Assembly (NCBI RefSeq): GCF_026127265.1
Contig: NZ_WWFG01000009.1
Location: forward strand, 1 to 64,000
DNA length: 64,000 bases
Source: Nostoc sp. KVJ3
GTDB lineage: Bacteria; Cyanobacteriota; Cyanobacteriia; Cyanobacteriales; Nostocaceae
Reading direction: 5' to 3'
Part shown: in pieces, positions 1-11,442 of the stretch
Position numbering within the stretch: the stretch's first letter is position 1
Layout of the letters: each line of letters begins with the position of its first letter
The notes under the pieces: model-generated
Seen by the model: only the letters and a program-made list of their open reading frames with translations
Database searches by the model: none
What the model was told of the DNA's origin: nothing
Program-made: the position numbers and the translations under genes

Positions 1-3000
1 TTGCCTGCTAATACCATTGGAATCAACCCACTCAATTAGACCTTTATAGACAGTTGGATAGTTTTTCTTTGTTAGCTCATATAGGTTTTTAGCTTCTTGA
101 ATCAATTGATTATTTTGTCCCCCTTGGGATTGAGTAGGGACTTTAATCACTAAATCTTTATGTTCTGGAATTTTATAAACTGTCCCAAATCCTCCCTCAT
201 CAATTTTCTGGTCAGACAGTATATTTTCACTTGATAATTCTTCTCGAATCGAGCTAAGAGTAGTATTATCTTTTGGATTTGGTACGTAAAAATTTTGTCC
301 TTCTAGAGGGTTATTTGAGCTGCTTTCCATTCTATTAGGGCTAAGTAGATCCCTAAGCAACTTGCCTTCTTCCCCAGCACTGAATATAGCCGTAGCTGCA
401 CCATGAGACTGCAAAATTGCCCCTGTGGCGATCGCTACTACCCCACCAGGGCAGCCTATTCCAGTAATACATAAACCTCCACCCCCAACTTCTGCAATAC
501 TCCCTGTCAAGAACTCTGCTATTCCTTGGACAATTGCTGCTCCACCTCCAAGCGTGCGTCCCAACTTAAAAGCTGCTGAGTTTGGCAGAGTTCGCTCCCA
601 TAAAACTTCTTCTTTTTGAGTCAGCTGCAAAGGCTTTAATAACGCTCTGATAGAGCCACCATTGTCATACAGAAACTGGTACATAGTTCCTAAGACAAAT
701 TCAGCTAATGGTTGGACTGCGTGCCACAATTGCTTGATAAAACCTTCTAATTGCTGCTGTTTATCTGTTGAAGGTTAATTTGAGACGGCCAAAGGTCTTG
801 GTGGTTATCAGGGTGAACGGTAGGGTTATTTGCTACTTGGATGCTACTGGTGTCGGGCTGTATTTCTTGAGATTTATCCAAACCCTTGGAATAATAATCA
901 GGGCTGAGACTTCAGATAAGAGTGAAGCAGAACCTTGAGCAATGATAAGCGAGCTGTTGCCAGTGTAAAACCCTATAATTTTTGCTGTTGATTGCTACTG
1001 AGCCTGTAGCTTGGAATACACCAGGCTTGCACATAAACATCTCCCCCTGCACCATTCCCGTTTGAATTTAAAAATCCTGTATTTACTGCCCCTTGGTGCT
1101 AGTCAGATAAATACCTCCACCATGTGACAGGATATTATGGGTAGCAATATTCTCAGTAGCTTCAATGTTTATAAAGTCACCTTCTGTAGTCAGATCCCCA
1201 GTAGCAGTAATAATCCTGCTTGCTAATCAGGTTGACTGCTCCATTATTTGAGTGATGCTACGGGTTGCTACATCACCGCTTGCTTCAATATCTACAAAGC
1301 CACTGCTAGTAGCGATATCACCCCTAGCAGTAATAGAACCAGTAGTGCTACTAAGGTTAACTGCTCCACCATGCGACAGGATGTTGCTAGTTGCCACATT
1401 ACCGCCTGCTTCAATATCTACATCCTTGGTAGCGATGATATCACCAGAGGTAGTAACAGTACCCAGGCTGGTGATTAAGTTGACTGCTCCATTATTTGAG
1501 GTGATGCTATGGGTTGCCACATCACCACCTGCTGCAATATCTACACTGCCACCATCGGTATTAATGTCGCCAGTAGTAGTAACAGCACCACTATGACTAC
1601 TTAGGGTAACTGTTCCATTCTGCGAGTGGATGTTATTAGTGGTGATGTTCTGGGTTGCTAATATTGCTACACCTCCACTGGTGGAAGTAATGTCACCATT
1701 CATAACAGCACCTTGAGTGCTAATTAAGCTGACTGCTCCACTATTTGAACTGAGATTGCTAGTTGTGATGTCCTGTTTGGCTAGAGCAGTTACACCATTA
1801 TCAGCAGTAATTTCACTACTTGCAGTAATCGCACCATTACTGCTGGTGAGACTAATTCCACCATTTTGGGCGATGATTTTCTGAACAGCGATATCTTTAA
1901 GAGCAGTAATATTTAAATCACCGCCATTGGTTTCAATATCGCTCTGTGTAGTGACACCGCCATCACTCAAAATGTCCACTTGTTTCGCGGCAATACTACC
2001 AATTGTGACATCACCGCTGGGATTATTTCCGCCTTCAGTACCCTGATTCAGAGAAACGCTCACCTACCCGTACCAGCATTCAGTGTAGTTCCTAGAGCCA
2101 TAGTAATCACTGCTGCACCAGGGTCACGTTCCGCCGCTACCGCATCAGAATCATTAGCCTTAAGCGTCAGAATCGCCGTTATCCGTAGTGATGTTAGCAT
2201 TGACATTGATGCTGCGACCGGCTTCCAGGGTCAGGCTGCCACCGCTTCCGACTGCACTAGTCGTAATTGCTTTATTAACCGTGATGTCATTGTTAGCTTG
2301 CAGCACCACGGCTGTCCCCGCATTTGTAATTTGGTAATTTGCGTGGGCGAGATCGTTGTTGTCACATCCGGATTTTGGGGCAAAGGTATCATTAGCACTG
2401 AGCGGTGTGGGTGCAGACGCATACTCAAGAATATTGACCAGCAAATTGTTTGCACTTGGTTGCGGCGTGTGCCAGTTGGTTAGTGGTCATTCCACCAAAT
2501 AAAGCAAGCCCTTGTCCTACAGGCTCTTCTCCTAGTACGATGCCGCCACCCTGGACAACGTTCTGGACAACATTATGGACAACAATTTGGTCTCCACCAT
2601 AGCCGCCACCCTGGACAACAATCTGGTCTCCACCATAGCCGCCACCCTGGACAACAATCTGGTCTCCACCATAGCCGCCACCTGGGTTTCCGCCTGGGTT
2701 TCCGCCTGGGTTTCCACCTGGGTTTCCACCGCCGCCAGAGTTACGCAAAAGGATAGGGGTAATGCCTCCGCCAGAAACAGTGGCGTGACTGAAGTAATCC
2801 CCGCTAAAACTGGTAGCGGTAGGCAGTAGACCGTTAAAGATGGGATGAGATGGCTCGGCAGCAACTACATCCCTGGCAAATCACTAGAACCATCATAATT
2901 AAGCGTTACTCCAAAGCCCAATGAGAAGCTACCCCCTACGTTAGGAGCGGCCATTAATGAACAGATGTCCGCCTTGCTTGACCCAGGCATCTATGCTGGC

Positions 3001-4451
3001 CGAGTTAGTTGCTAGATATTACTTAGATTGACGGCTTGGCTGTCTCCACCATCCAGAAAGATAAATTTGTAATCATTGCCTGTGCCAGTGGCGAAAGGAG
3101 TTGCTCCAGCACTGGAGAGGCTCAGATTATCCCAATTACCAGCGCCAAATGCTGCATTCATAGCATTCTGGTCACTGGCAGTTGCAGAACTACCCCAATA
3201 TTGGAAAGGACCGCTGATATAAGCGGCACGTCCTTGTGAATCGTCAATGATAATATTTTTGGGGTCTAACAGTAAAGTTCCGGCTAACCCATTAACAGCA
3301 TTGCATAAACCATCCCTTGAAAATCGAGCAGTTGTTTTCCTGAAACTTCGACCATCCCTCCATTGCCGGATTTGCTTCCACCACGGGCACTAATGTTGCC
3401 CAAGAAGCGGGTGTATTGTCAGACCAAACAACTACCTTACCACCATTTACCACTGTTCACTGCGTCGGCGTTAACTTTTGCACCATTGCTGACAAACGTG
3501 CTTTGAGCCTGAGGCACTGTCCCTTTGCCCTGGTAATCACCACCAATAAGAGCAGTCCCACCTCCAGCATTACCTGATACATTAATTTGAGCTTGGTCAA
3601 GCAAGGCAACCGTGTTTCCCAATACTTGTACGGTTCCGCCCTTGTGCCCATTAGCCAGACTTGAGGCATCTAATGTCCCTGAAACCGCGACCAATCCTTC
3701 AGTGCTAGTGAGGCTGATGTCGCCGCCGCTAGTAGTGATGTTACCTTTACTAGTAACAGACCCCTGATAGCTGGTTAGGTTAATTGCCCCACCATTCGAG
3801 AGGATATTGCCAGATGTAATACTGCCTTCTGTCTGAACGTTAAGTTCTGAACCAATGTAATCACCAAATTGAAGATTATTGGATGCTGAGATTTGGACTT
3901 TCGTGGTTCCATCAGTACCAGTGAAAATAATTTGCTCACCAAGGTTAGTTTGAAATACTTCACCTTCACCATCGCCAGTCAGAGAAAAGTTTCTGGATTT
4001 CCATTAGCATCTTGTAGAGTTAACTGGAAATTTTGATGATTATCGAAATTACCAAACTTCCCTTTAATACTGAACTAGGATTTAAAAGAGAATCGTTACT
4101 ATTAATTCCAACTAGGGACAGATTTTTCCCACTTCCAGTCAGTGGATCTAAACCAGTTGTCGGATTGTTTGGAAGTGATTGAGATGCCAGAGATGTCGAA
4201 AAAACTGATTGATTAAATAACGGTAAACTATCAGAGATAGTACTAACAGAATTACTGTAGTTAGTAAGAGTTTCCTGATTAGTGTCAATCAGACCAGAAG
4301 CACTACTTGTTGGAGATGTTTTTTGCAACCCTATTAATGACGAATTATACTCTCTTCCACTGCTGAAAGATGTGACTGTCAGAGAAGATGGTAATAGCCC
4401 TCCTTGAGATGAAGAAGCATCAGTGGGGATAATCATATCAGTACTTGACAT
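1..4451 (-). pseudogene. Frameshifted duplicate of the FHA-like polymorphic toxin gene (probable sequencing artefact)
   Basis: This is the same gene as the intact 1609-codon one at 55562-60391. It lacks the last 369 bases because the window starts inside the gene. The start codon is the reverse complement of bases 4449-4451. About twenty one- or two-base indels between 776 and 4060 break the frame into short pieces (for example 1227-2063, 2425-2748, 3437-3694 and 4020-4451). Every break lies where the right-hand copy has one or two bases more or fewer, so this is probably not a true pseudogene. See the right-hand copy for domains and function. Confidence 0.85.
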
Positions 4452-5070
4452 AAGTTGTATCTTTTTAATGATGAATTATTGTGACGAAAAACTGAGCCGT
4501 ATAATTATCTATTGAGAGTTTGTTATGATGAAATCAAAATCTTAATTTCTCTGAGGATTCATTACAAAAGATACTTAACTATTAGTGAAACATCAAAAAA
4601 TAGCTTAAAAAGACAAGCTAGAATATTGAAATTGCTAAATCAGCCTAAAAATTCCCAAAAATCCTGCCAATTTGAATTTTAATCAAGGATTTCAGATTTG
4701 GGGCAGATTGATTTAGCATAAAGAGTACTGAATAGCCATTTGATTAATTAAGAATTGAATAAATGCTTGCTCTCAGAAAACAAATATCTTTGATGAAGAT
4801 AGTCCAGGTAAGAAATGATTTCGGAATTCTCAAGTTTTAAGGATTGGAACGAACTCAACACTTCTAGATATTCATCAAACCTCGAATCTTTGAATAATGC
4901 AGGTACTTGAGTTGAAGATAAGATAATATTTGCGTTTCAGTCTACCGAAGCTTTACGGAAATTATTACTGGTTGTTTTTTAGGTAAAATTCTGGCTTGAC
5001 AAGTGAATTTATAGTTAGATTAAAGTTTTTATATGTTTTAGATGTTTTTTCGGAAAAGAATTTACAAGAT
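4452..5070. other. Intergenic region between toxin and glycosyltransferase (left copy)
   Basis: AT-rich, 619 bp, identical in content to 60392-61010. It separates the end of the glycosyltransferase gene from the start of the toxin gene, both on the minus strand. It must hold the toxin promoter unless the two are co-transcribed. I see no ORF, no strong terminator hairpin and no clear repeat. Confidence 0.5.
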
Positions 5071-7951
5071 TTATCTAGCTGGCATTGACTGATTTATTTC
5101 TGACTGTGGAGCAGAAACTTGGTTAAGCATTCCAGCAGTCCGAAGTTTGTCCAGTACGTAAAGCACTGCCAATTGCTGTTCTACAAACAACGGGGCAGAC
5201 AACGGAATTGCATCAATTGAGGCTTGCAGTAAAGATGTACTTTGACTGCCAGTGTGCCCCAGTTGACGAGGGGAAGAATCAGAAGTTTCAGGATGAGCAA
5301 GTCCTACCCATCTTGTGAGTTCGGCTGCAACATTTTTTGCCTCACCTCCAGGCTGTTGAACGATTTGCTTCCAAAACATCCGCACAATTTGACGAGCATG
5401 ATCTTCTAAAGTGCAAGCTTGCTCAGATTTGTATAAGGCGCTGACTATCCTGGCTTGGGCTAAGTTGAGCGGTATTCCTAGCTCTTTTTGAGAGTGCTGA
5501 AGAAAAAAAGCTTCTTCTCCGTGTCGCTCAAGTGTAACTGGTGCGAGTTTCCACAAATCCCAACTTTGCTTGAGCAGAAACCAATGTTGTTCTGTAATCT
5601 CACCTAGTGGCTGCATTGTGGCATGGTATTGAAAGCGTAAAAACATTTGCTTGAGTCTCTCGACTCTCAGAACATAAGAGTCGGACAAAATTATCTGACT
5701 GGAGGAGAAATGATTGTAGAGTACGGTAGAATTTTGAACGTGAAGAAAACGAAACCCCACCATTGCTGCTAGAGTTAAATACTCCCGGTCTGCATCCAAT
5801 TGAGTCTGTGGATCATTCCACACTTGTAACTCTTGCAAGCGCACTGCTGTAGAGCGACGAATTAGGAAGGCATGAAGAGGTTGCCAGTTATGCATTAGTC
5901 TCTGCATTCTTTCATCGTCATTCTGCTGGAATGCAAAAGCAATTCTTAATTGACACTGCTCGTTTTGATAAAAGCACCATTGCCAATCACCATAGGCAAT
6001 GTCAAACTGACGATTTTGTTCTAATGCTGCTACTTGCAAGGCAATTTTTTCTTTTGTCAATTCATCTGAACCATCCAGCCATTGGATATAGTCACCAGTA
6101 GCTAAAGCTAATCCCTGATTGTAAGCAGAACTTGCTCCTGGTTGCTGGCATTGAGTTAAGATTACACGTCCTTTAGTTGTGCTGGCAAATTGGCGACTAA
6201 TTTCGCTCAAGTCCTCGGTTGAGTCGTGTTCAACAATAATAATTTCCAGATTCTGATAAATTTGTTGTTGGCAACTGTGTAGGCAGGCAGCAAATCTCCT
6301 GGCGTTATCACTAGAGATAATAATGGAAACTAGGGAGGCAGTGATGGACTGGCTCTGATTTTGATTGAAAGCGGGGAAAATGTATGACTTGAATTGTTCT
6401 ACAGTTGTACGAAAATGAGTTTCAATGGTTGGTCGCAAATCGCTGTAGCAGGCGTTGGCGGGGCGACGATAAAATTCTTCTAGGACTTGAAGCCCATTTG
6501 CTAACCATCCAGTACAGTTAGATTGAGTAACGATGCTGTCAGGCAACCAGCGTTTGCGAACTAAATACTTGGGAATATGTACTGGAGACCCGTGTGCAAA
6601 CAGTCTCAAGTAAAACTCCCAGTCATGACAGCCTTTCAACTGTTCGTTTAATAAACCAACTGTTTGGAAGACTGATTTGGGTACGACGACTTGAGAGAGT
6701 GTGTGAATGAAGCATCGCCAAAGCATCGAAAAAATTAGGTCGTCTGGATGGCTTGGACTGAGGCTCATTTGGTCGCCCTTGTGGTCAACGCTAGTAATGG
6801 CGATATAGTTGCAGTAGCTGAGGACAGCAGTGGGTGTTTGTTTGAGAGTGTCAATTTGATGTTGCAAGTAGTCTGGTAGCCATTGGTCGTCGCTATCGAG
6901 AAAGGCGATAAATTGTCCCAGCGCGTTTTTGATGCCCAAATTTCTAGCGGCAGCAGCACCAGTATTAGTGGGTATTTGTAACAGTTTGACCTGTGGATAA
7001 TGGGTTTGAATCCAATCCGCAGTCCCATCAGTGGAGCCGTCATCAACTACGATTATTTCGTAGTCAGTATAGGTTTGACAACAGACGCTATCGAGAGCGT
7101 ATTTAAGATAATGTTTCCGATTGTAAGTTGGAATGATAATCGAAACAGTGGTTGGTGAATTTAAAATTTGCTGAGGGGAGTTAGAAGTGTTTTGAGAGCG
7201 GTGTTTAGATTTAATAGTAAAATGAGCGACGACTTGCATAGATAGCTCATATTGGCTGTCTAACCCCCGCCTTTTGAGTGCGTTATTGATTGCTTTTTGA
7301 GACCAGCGAATCGGTTCAAACTGTTGGTTAGTCAAGTTACCAGAGTGACGACGATAATAGTAGAGAGGCTGGGCGATATGGTAAAATTCAGTGACTTCAG
7401 AGAGTTTTAGACACAAATCATACTCTTCAGCATAAGTAAAGTTCGGATCAATACCTCCCACTTGCTCGTAAACGGTGCGGCGTATTAGGCGGAAATGGAA
7501 GATCATAAAGTCAACAAGTAGCCGTTCTTTGGAATAGGGGATTTGGCAACGCTGCCCGATTCCATACAGGTTCCCCTGTTCGTCCATTAGTTGATAGTCT
7601 GTGTAAACAAGTCCTACCAAGGGGTGGTTATTCAGAATGGAAATTGTCTGTTCTAAGGCGGTTGGAGCTAGAATATCGTCACTGTCTACCCAACCGATAT
7701 AATCTCCAGTAGTTGCAGCAACAGCCCCGTGGATAGCAGGGCGATACCAGTATGTTTGGCGGCTATGACTCGGATGCGTTGATCTTGCTGGGCATACTCG
7801 ATGCGATTTCAACGGAACGATCTGTAGAGCCATCGTCCCAGATTAACAATTCTAAGTCAGACCAAGTTTGAGCTAGGACACTTTTTATTGCCGCAGCAAG
7901 GTAGTTTTCTCGATTGTAAACTGTGATGACGATAGAAACAGATTTTTTCAT
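5071..7951 (-). pseudogene. Frameshifted duplicate of the three-module GT2 glycosyltransferase gene (probable sequencing artefact)
   Basis: Second copy of the intact 960-codon gene at 61011-63893. Two single-base deletions, near 7740 (a G run) and near 7800, split it into a short 5' piece (7763-7951) and a long open frame (5071-7833). The rest reads like the intact copy. Because both differences are lone deletions in the error-prone left repeat, the intact copy is the one to trust. Confidence 0.85.
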
Positions 7952-8359
7952 CAGTTAACGCCCAATTAGTAAATTCAGCTATGCTTTATAAGTTCAGGTA
8001 ATATAATGAGTTTTTGACAGGTGTGCTGCTCAGAACTTTGACTAATAATTTTTCTGCTGATCATGATTTTCTGCTTAAGCATTAACACTTGCCGCCACGA
8101 AGTCTACGGAAATATTTGTCAACTTTAATTCCAGCAACTCCGTAATCTCTACTATTGAGTAGGCATTGCTCAATCTTGGTACTATTTTGACGCTGTTAAT
8201 TACTTACCTCACTTCCCGCCAGTGGCAAACTGATTGCGCTATGCCGCCAAAATAGCGATCGCACGGCACCTTTACCAAAACCTCTCCGTACTACCTGCCC
8301 CACTGTTAAGCATTAATATATTCAAAAGGTCTACAGTGTCAATACTTCCAAGATTTCAG

Positions 8360-8483
8360 AACTCGTGGCTCGGAGTCGGCGCAGCGGAGTGGCTCTTGCG
8401 GGCTTGCACGATCTAGTTGGCCCAACCAGTAATCTTTCTGCCCGTAAGAGCCACCGACTCCGAGAGCGTAGCGGTCACGAGTT
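8360..8483. repeat. Long imperfect inverted repeat (hairpin) downstream of the relaxase gene
   Basis: The left arm (8360-8403) and right arm (8440-8483) are inverted copies sharing AACTCGTG, CTCGGAGTCGG and TGGCTCTT, with a loop of about 36 bases. It lies just beyond the stop of the minus-strand relaxase gene, in the 550-bp gap at 7952-8502 that otherwise holds nothing I recognise. It could act as a transcription barrier or be a small dispersed palindromic element. There is no clear T-run. Confidence 0.55.
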
Positions 8484-8502
8484 CGTCGGCGATGGCGCGA
8501 GA

Positions 8503-10172
8503 TCATCGACTAAAACCTCGCCCCCGTTGCTTTTGCTCCAGCATCTCTTGCTGCTGCTGCCGCTCTCTAACAAAAACCTCATTCCAACTAAGCCCCTTGG
8601 GTGCAATTCTTTTAGCCTGGGGTAGCATTTCCTGAACAACCTGGGCAGCTTCATTACCAAGATCATCATTATTAAATGCCAGTCCAATTCTGCTGATATT
8701 TCTGAGGAGTTCAAAAGGCAAGTTATCCTGGTCATCCACTGCCATGTACATTGTTCTAACTGGTGGTTGCCCCTTGTGTGCATTCCTATCAATCTCTGCC
8801 ATTGTCAGCGCATCAATGGGGGAAGAACACAGGTATACTCTCTCAATTTTATCGTCAGGCTCTCCACCCAATTTGAAATGAAACCACCCAGGAGAGCGAT
8901 CGCCTCCGGCGGGGCGTAGCCCATCGCTGTTTTCGGGGTACTCCGTACAACGATTGTCAATCCGTGCGGTATCCCAAACCAGTGCGCCTGACTTAGAACC
9001 ATCTAAACCCCGCTTGATAAACACAACCTGAGCCTGTTGATCTATATAACCCAACCCCTGCCGTTGTAATGGTTGCACAAGAAAATTAGTTATAGCGCGT
9101 TTTTGAGTCAGGTAATACTGTAGTACTTGCCTTTTGCTTTCATCCTCTGGTGGAGGTACAAACTGGGGTTGTTCTTGTAAGTGTGCCAGTTGATTGTTAG
9201 CGATTAAAACTAATGCTTTAGCTTCATCAATAGTCCATCCGGCTGGACTGGCAAAGATAATTTCTTCAACATCTTGGGCTGGTTTATCATCTAATAGCGC
9301 CCTGATTGCAATTTCTTTATCTCGGTCAGTCACTAATAAGTTTTGCAAGTCGGCGCTGTAATACTCATATAACTCGGCTGTTTGATTCGGGGTTAGCTTT
9401 GGTTCATCTGTGGTTATAGTTGGAGTTTGATTAAGAGCAATTGCGTCTACTGGTTTTTGCGATCTATGGAGTTGCTCCAAATAAACAATCGCTGCTTCCA
9501 GGTCGTCGAATATGGTTCTTCCGGCTGATAGCTGCTGCTGATTTTGAGAAAGTTGTTGTGTTAATTCTAATACTGTTTCAGTTAAGGCCGATTCAACAGT
9601 CGATTGCTCAATATAATCAGAAATTGATGAAATGGCTCTCTTCTCTAGATATGATTGTAACTCATTCGCAAGTACTGCATCCAGGTCATTGAATGTAGTT
9701 TTAGCTGTAATGAGTTCCTCTTTGTATTGAGAAAGTTGTTGCGTTAATTCTAATACTGTTTGGGTTAATGCTGATTCAACAGCCGATTGCTCAATATAAT
9801 CAGAAATCGATGAAATAGCTCTTTTCTCTAGATATGATTGTAACTCATTCGCAAGTACTGCATCCAGGTCATTGAATGTAGTTTTAGCTGTAATGAGTTC
9901 CTCTTTGTATTGAGAAAGTTGTTGCGTTAATTCTAATACTGTTTCAGTTAAGGCAGATTCAACAGTCGATTGCTCAACGTAATCAGAGATTGATAAGATA
10001 GCTATCTTCTCTGCATGAGATTGTAACTCAGCCGTCAATGCTGTTTCAAAGTCATTGAATGTAGTTTTCGCTTCAAGTAGCTGCTGATGATATTGAGAAA
10101 CTTGCTGTGTTAATCCTAATACTGCTTGGCTTAAAGCTGACTCGATAGCTGATTGCTCAATATAATCAAAGA
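8503..10172 (-). pseudogene. Relaxase, C-terminal part (coiled repeats, DUF3991/Toprim-like), cut off by an IS4-family insertion
   Basis: This is the 3' part of a relaxase gene whose 5' part is at 11443-12871. Excising the IS (10173-11442) and one 9-bp target copy gives one frame of 1029 codons plus stop. The part starts inside a set of 61-residue repeats (period exactly 183 bp: anchors at 9608, 9791, 9974, 10157). It ends in a domain resembling DUF3991/Toprim-like regions of plasmid relaxases and primases, with PIDALTMAEI and an acidic AFNNDDLGNEA motif. Without the nuclease half it is probably inactive unless re-initiation occurs; an internal ATG at 10036-10038 opens a 511-codon frame. The family call is good; the role of the Toprim-like domain is inferred. 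Confidence 0.85.
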
Positions 10173-11442
10173 CTTGAGGGGAGACAAAATATCCTGAAAT
10201 AGATATAGGGCAACGAGTGTAGCAATTTGTGGTAAAACAAAAAGAGCCTTCATTCGCAACAAGCTCTATTTAATGATAATGTTACCAGAATTCTACGAGA
10301 CAAACCTCAAGCGAGAATTGGGACGTGCAGAATATTTATTACTAAAAATTCTAATTAATTTATTACAATCAATAAAAACTGTAAGCCTTGAAGCATTGGC
10401 TACTGGTTTACCTATCCCCATATTATTTGAAAGTAGAAGAAAGAAAATCCAACGATTCTTATCTTTAAATTATATAAATGTTGAAGAGATATGGTTCCCA
10501 ATTATTAAAAGTTGGCTAGAAATATATTTTCCTTTAAATCAAGTTGTTTATTTAGTAATAGACAGGACTAATTGGGGATGTATTAATTTATTAATGATCA
10601 GCGTAGTTTGGGATAAGAGGTCTATCCCAATATATTTTGAGTTGTTAGGCAAGTTAGGTTCGAGTAATTTTGATGAGCAAGAAGCAGTATTCAAAAAAGC
10701 ATTACCGATTTTCAAGAATTATAAAACTGTAGTGTTAGGAGACCGAGAATTTTGTTCAATAAAGCTGGCTAACTGGTTGACAGAGCAGAAAGTATATTTC
10801 TGTTTACGCTTAAAAAAGGATGCATTTATAGAAATAGAACCGGAAATTTGGCTGCAATTAAGAGATTTAGGTTTAGCACCTGGACTTTCTTTCTTTTATC
10901 AAGGTATTAAATATACAAAATCTACAGGATTTATTACCTTTAATCTTGCAGGTAAATGGAAACGTAAACGCTTTGGAGTTGCGCCGGAAGAGGCTTGGTT
11001 TATCTTAACTAATTTAGATGATTTAGATTCGGCGATTATTGCTTATAAACAGCGTTTTGATATTGAAGAGATGTTTAGAGATTTTAAAAGCGGTGGTTAT
11101 AACTTGGAAGATACTAATGTATCAGGTCAAAGGCTAATTTCCCTAATATTATTAATCTCGCTCGCCTATACAAGTGCAACTATATCTGGTCAAAAAATTA
11201 AACGCATGGGTGTTCAAAAATATGTTGGACGAATTAAAGAATCTTTAAGGACAATTCGCCGTCATAGCAGTTTTTATATTGGATTATATGGGTCTAACTG
11301 GGTCAATTTCATGGAAAATTCTTATGAATTGGTGTCCGAGTTAATGACACTAGCTCCTAATAAGCGTAAGTATTATCAACAAGGCGAAAGAGCTATGAAG
11401 CTTATTTTATCTGCATCCTAGCCCTTTTTGTCCCCCCGTAAG
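10173..11442. mobile_element. IS4-family insertion sequence, 1270 bp, 9-bp target duplication
   Basis: The ends are imperfect inverted repeats: CTTGAGGGGAGACAAAA at the left, and CTTACGGGGGGACAAAA as the reverse complement of the right. The 9-bp target duplication AATCAAAGA is at 10164-10172 and 11443-11451. The element carries one transposase gene and sits in the repeat section of the relaxase gene. Both target copies are identical and the transposase is intact, so the insertion looks recent. Confidence 0.93.
10273..11421 (+). CDS. IS4-family transposase
   Basis: A 382-residue DDE transposase that would cut and join the ends of the surrounding 1270-bp element. DRTNW (about residue 97) and GDREF (about 155) fit the first two catalytic aspartates. 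YKQRFDIEEMFRDFKSGG (about 257-274) is the Y-R-E-K signature that defines the IS4 group and supplies the glutamate. The length is normal for the family and no frame break is seen. It lies antisense to the relaxase gene it interrupts. The start is the first ATG of the frame, 100 bp inside the left end; an ATG two codons on is equally possible. Confidence 0.95.
   Translation: MIMLPEFYETNLKRELGRAEYLLLKILINLLQSIKTVSLEALATGLPIPILFESRRKKIQRFLSLNYINVEEIWFPIIKSWLEIYFPLNQVVYLVIDRTNWGCINLLMISVVWDKRSIPIYFELLGKLGSSNFDEQEAVFKKALPIFKNYKTVVLGDREFCSIKLANWLTEQKVYFCLRLKKDAFIEIEPEIWLQLRDLGLAPGLSFFYQGIKYTKSTGFITFNLAGKWKRKRFGVAPEEAWFILTNLDDLDSAIIAYKQRFDIEEMFRDFKSGGYNLEDTNVSGQRLISLILLISLAYTSATISGQKIKRMGVQKYVGRIKESLRTIRRHSSFYIGLYGSNWVNFMENSYELVSELMTLAPNKRKYYQQGERAMKLILSAS

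Larger units (their letters stand above)
1..8058. repeat. Left copy of an 8-kb terminal direct repeat (contig-end overlap)
   Basis: This segment matches 55931-64000 from its first base. I count 16 deletion sites (18 bases) and 6 single-base insertions relative to the right copy, net -12, which exactly explains the change in offset from 55930 to 55942. The differences cluster at about 776-4060 and 7740-7800, mostly in short homopolymers, and I saw no clear base substitution. Diverging biological duplicates would show substitutions. Indel-only differences in one copy point to read error at the end of an untrimmed circular assembly. All gene disruptions in this segment should be read with that in mind. 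Confidence 0.9.

Noticed and set aside
2575..2829. Plus-strand frame with repeated DNNLVSTIAAT units (also at 58511-58765)
   Set aside because: It is antisense to the GGYGGDQIVVQ repeats of the toxin; the repetition comes from the real gene's repeats.
1227..3694. Several short open frames in both strands of the left repeat
   Set aside because: They are fragments or antisense shadows of the FHA-like toxin gene, created by indels in the error-prone left copy.
1..8058. True 8-kb gene duplication or composite transposon
   Set aside because: The differences are indels only, all damage is in one copy, and the repeat begins at base 1 of the window; circular overlap explains all three.
8234..8635. 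Three overlapping plus-strand frames near 8.2-8.6 kb
   Set aside because: They fall on the palindromic region and the antisense of the relaxase end, with no start signal or recognisable sequence.
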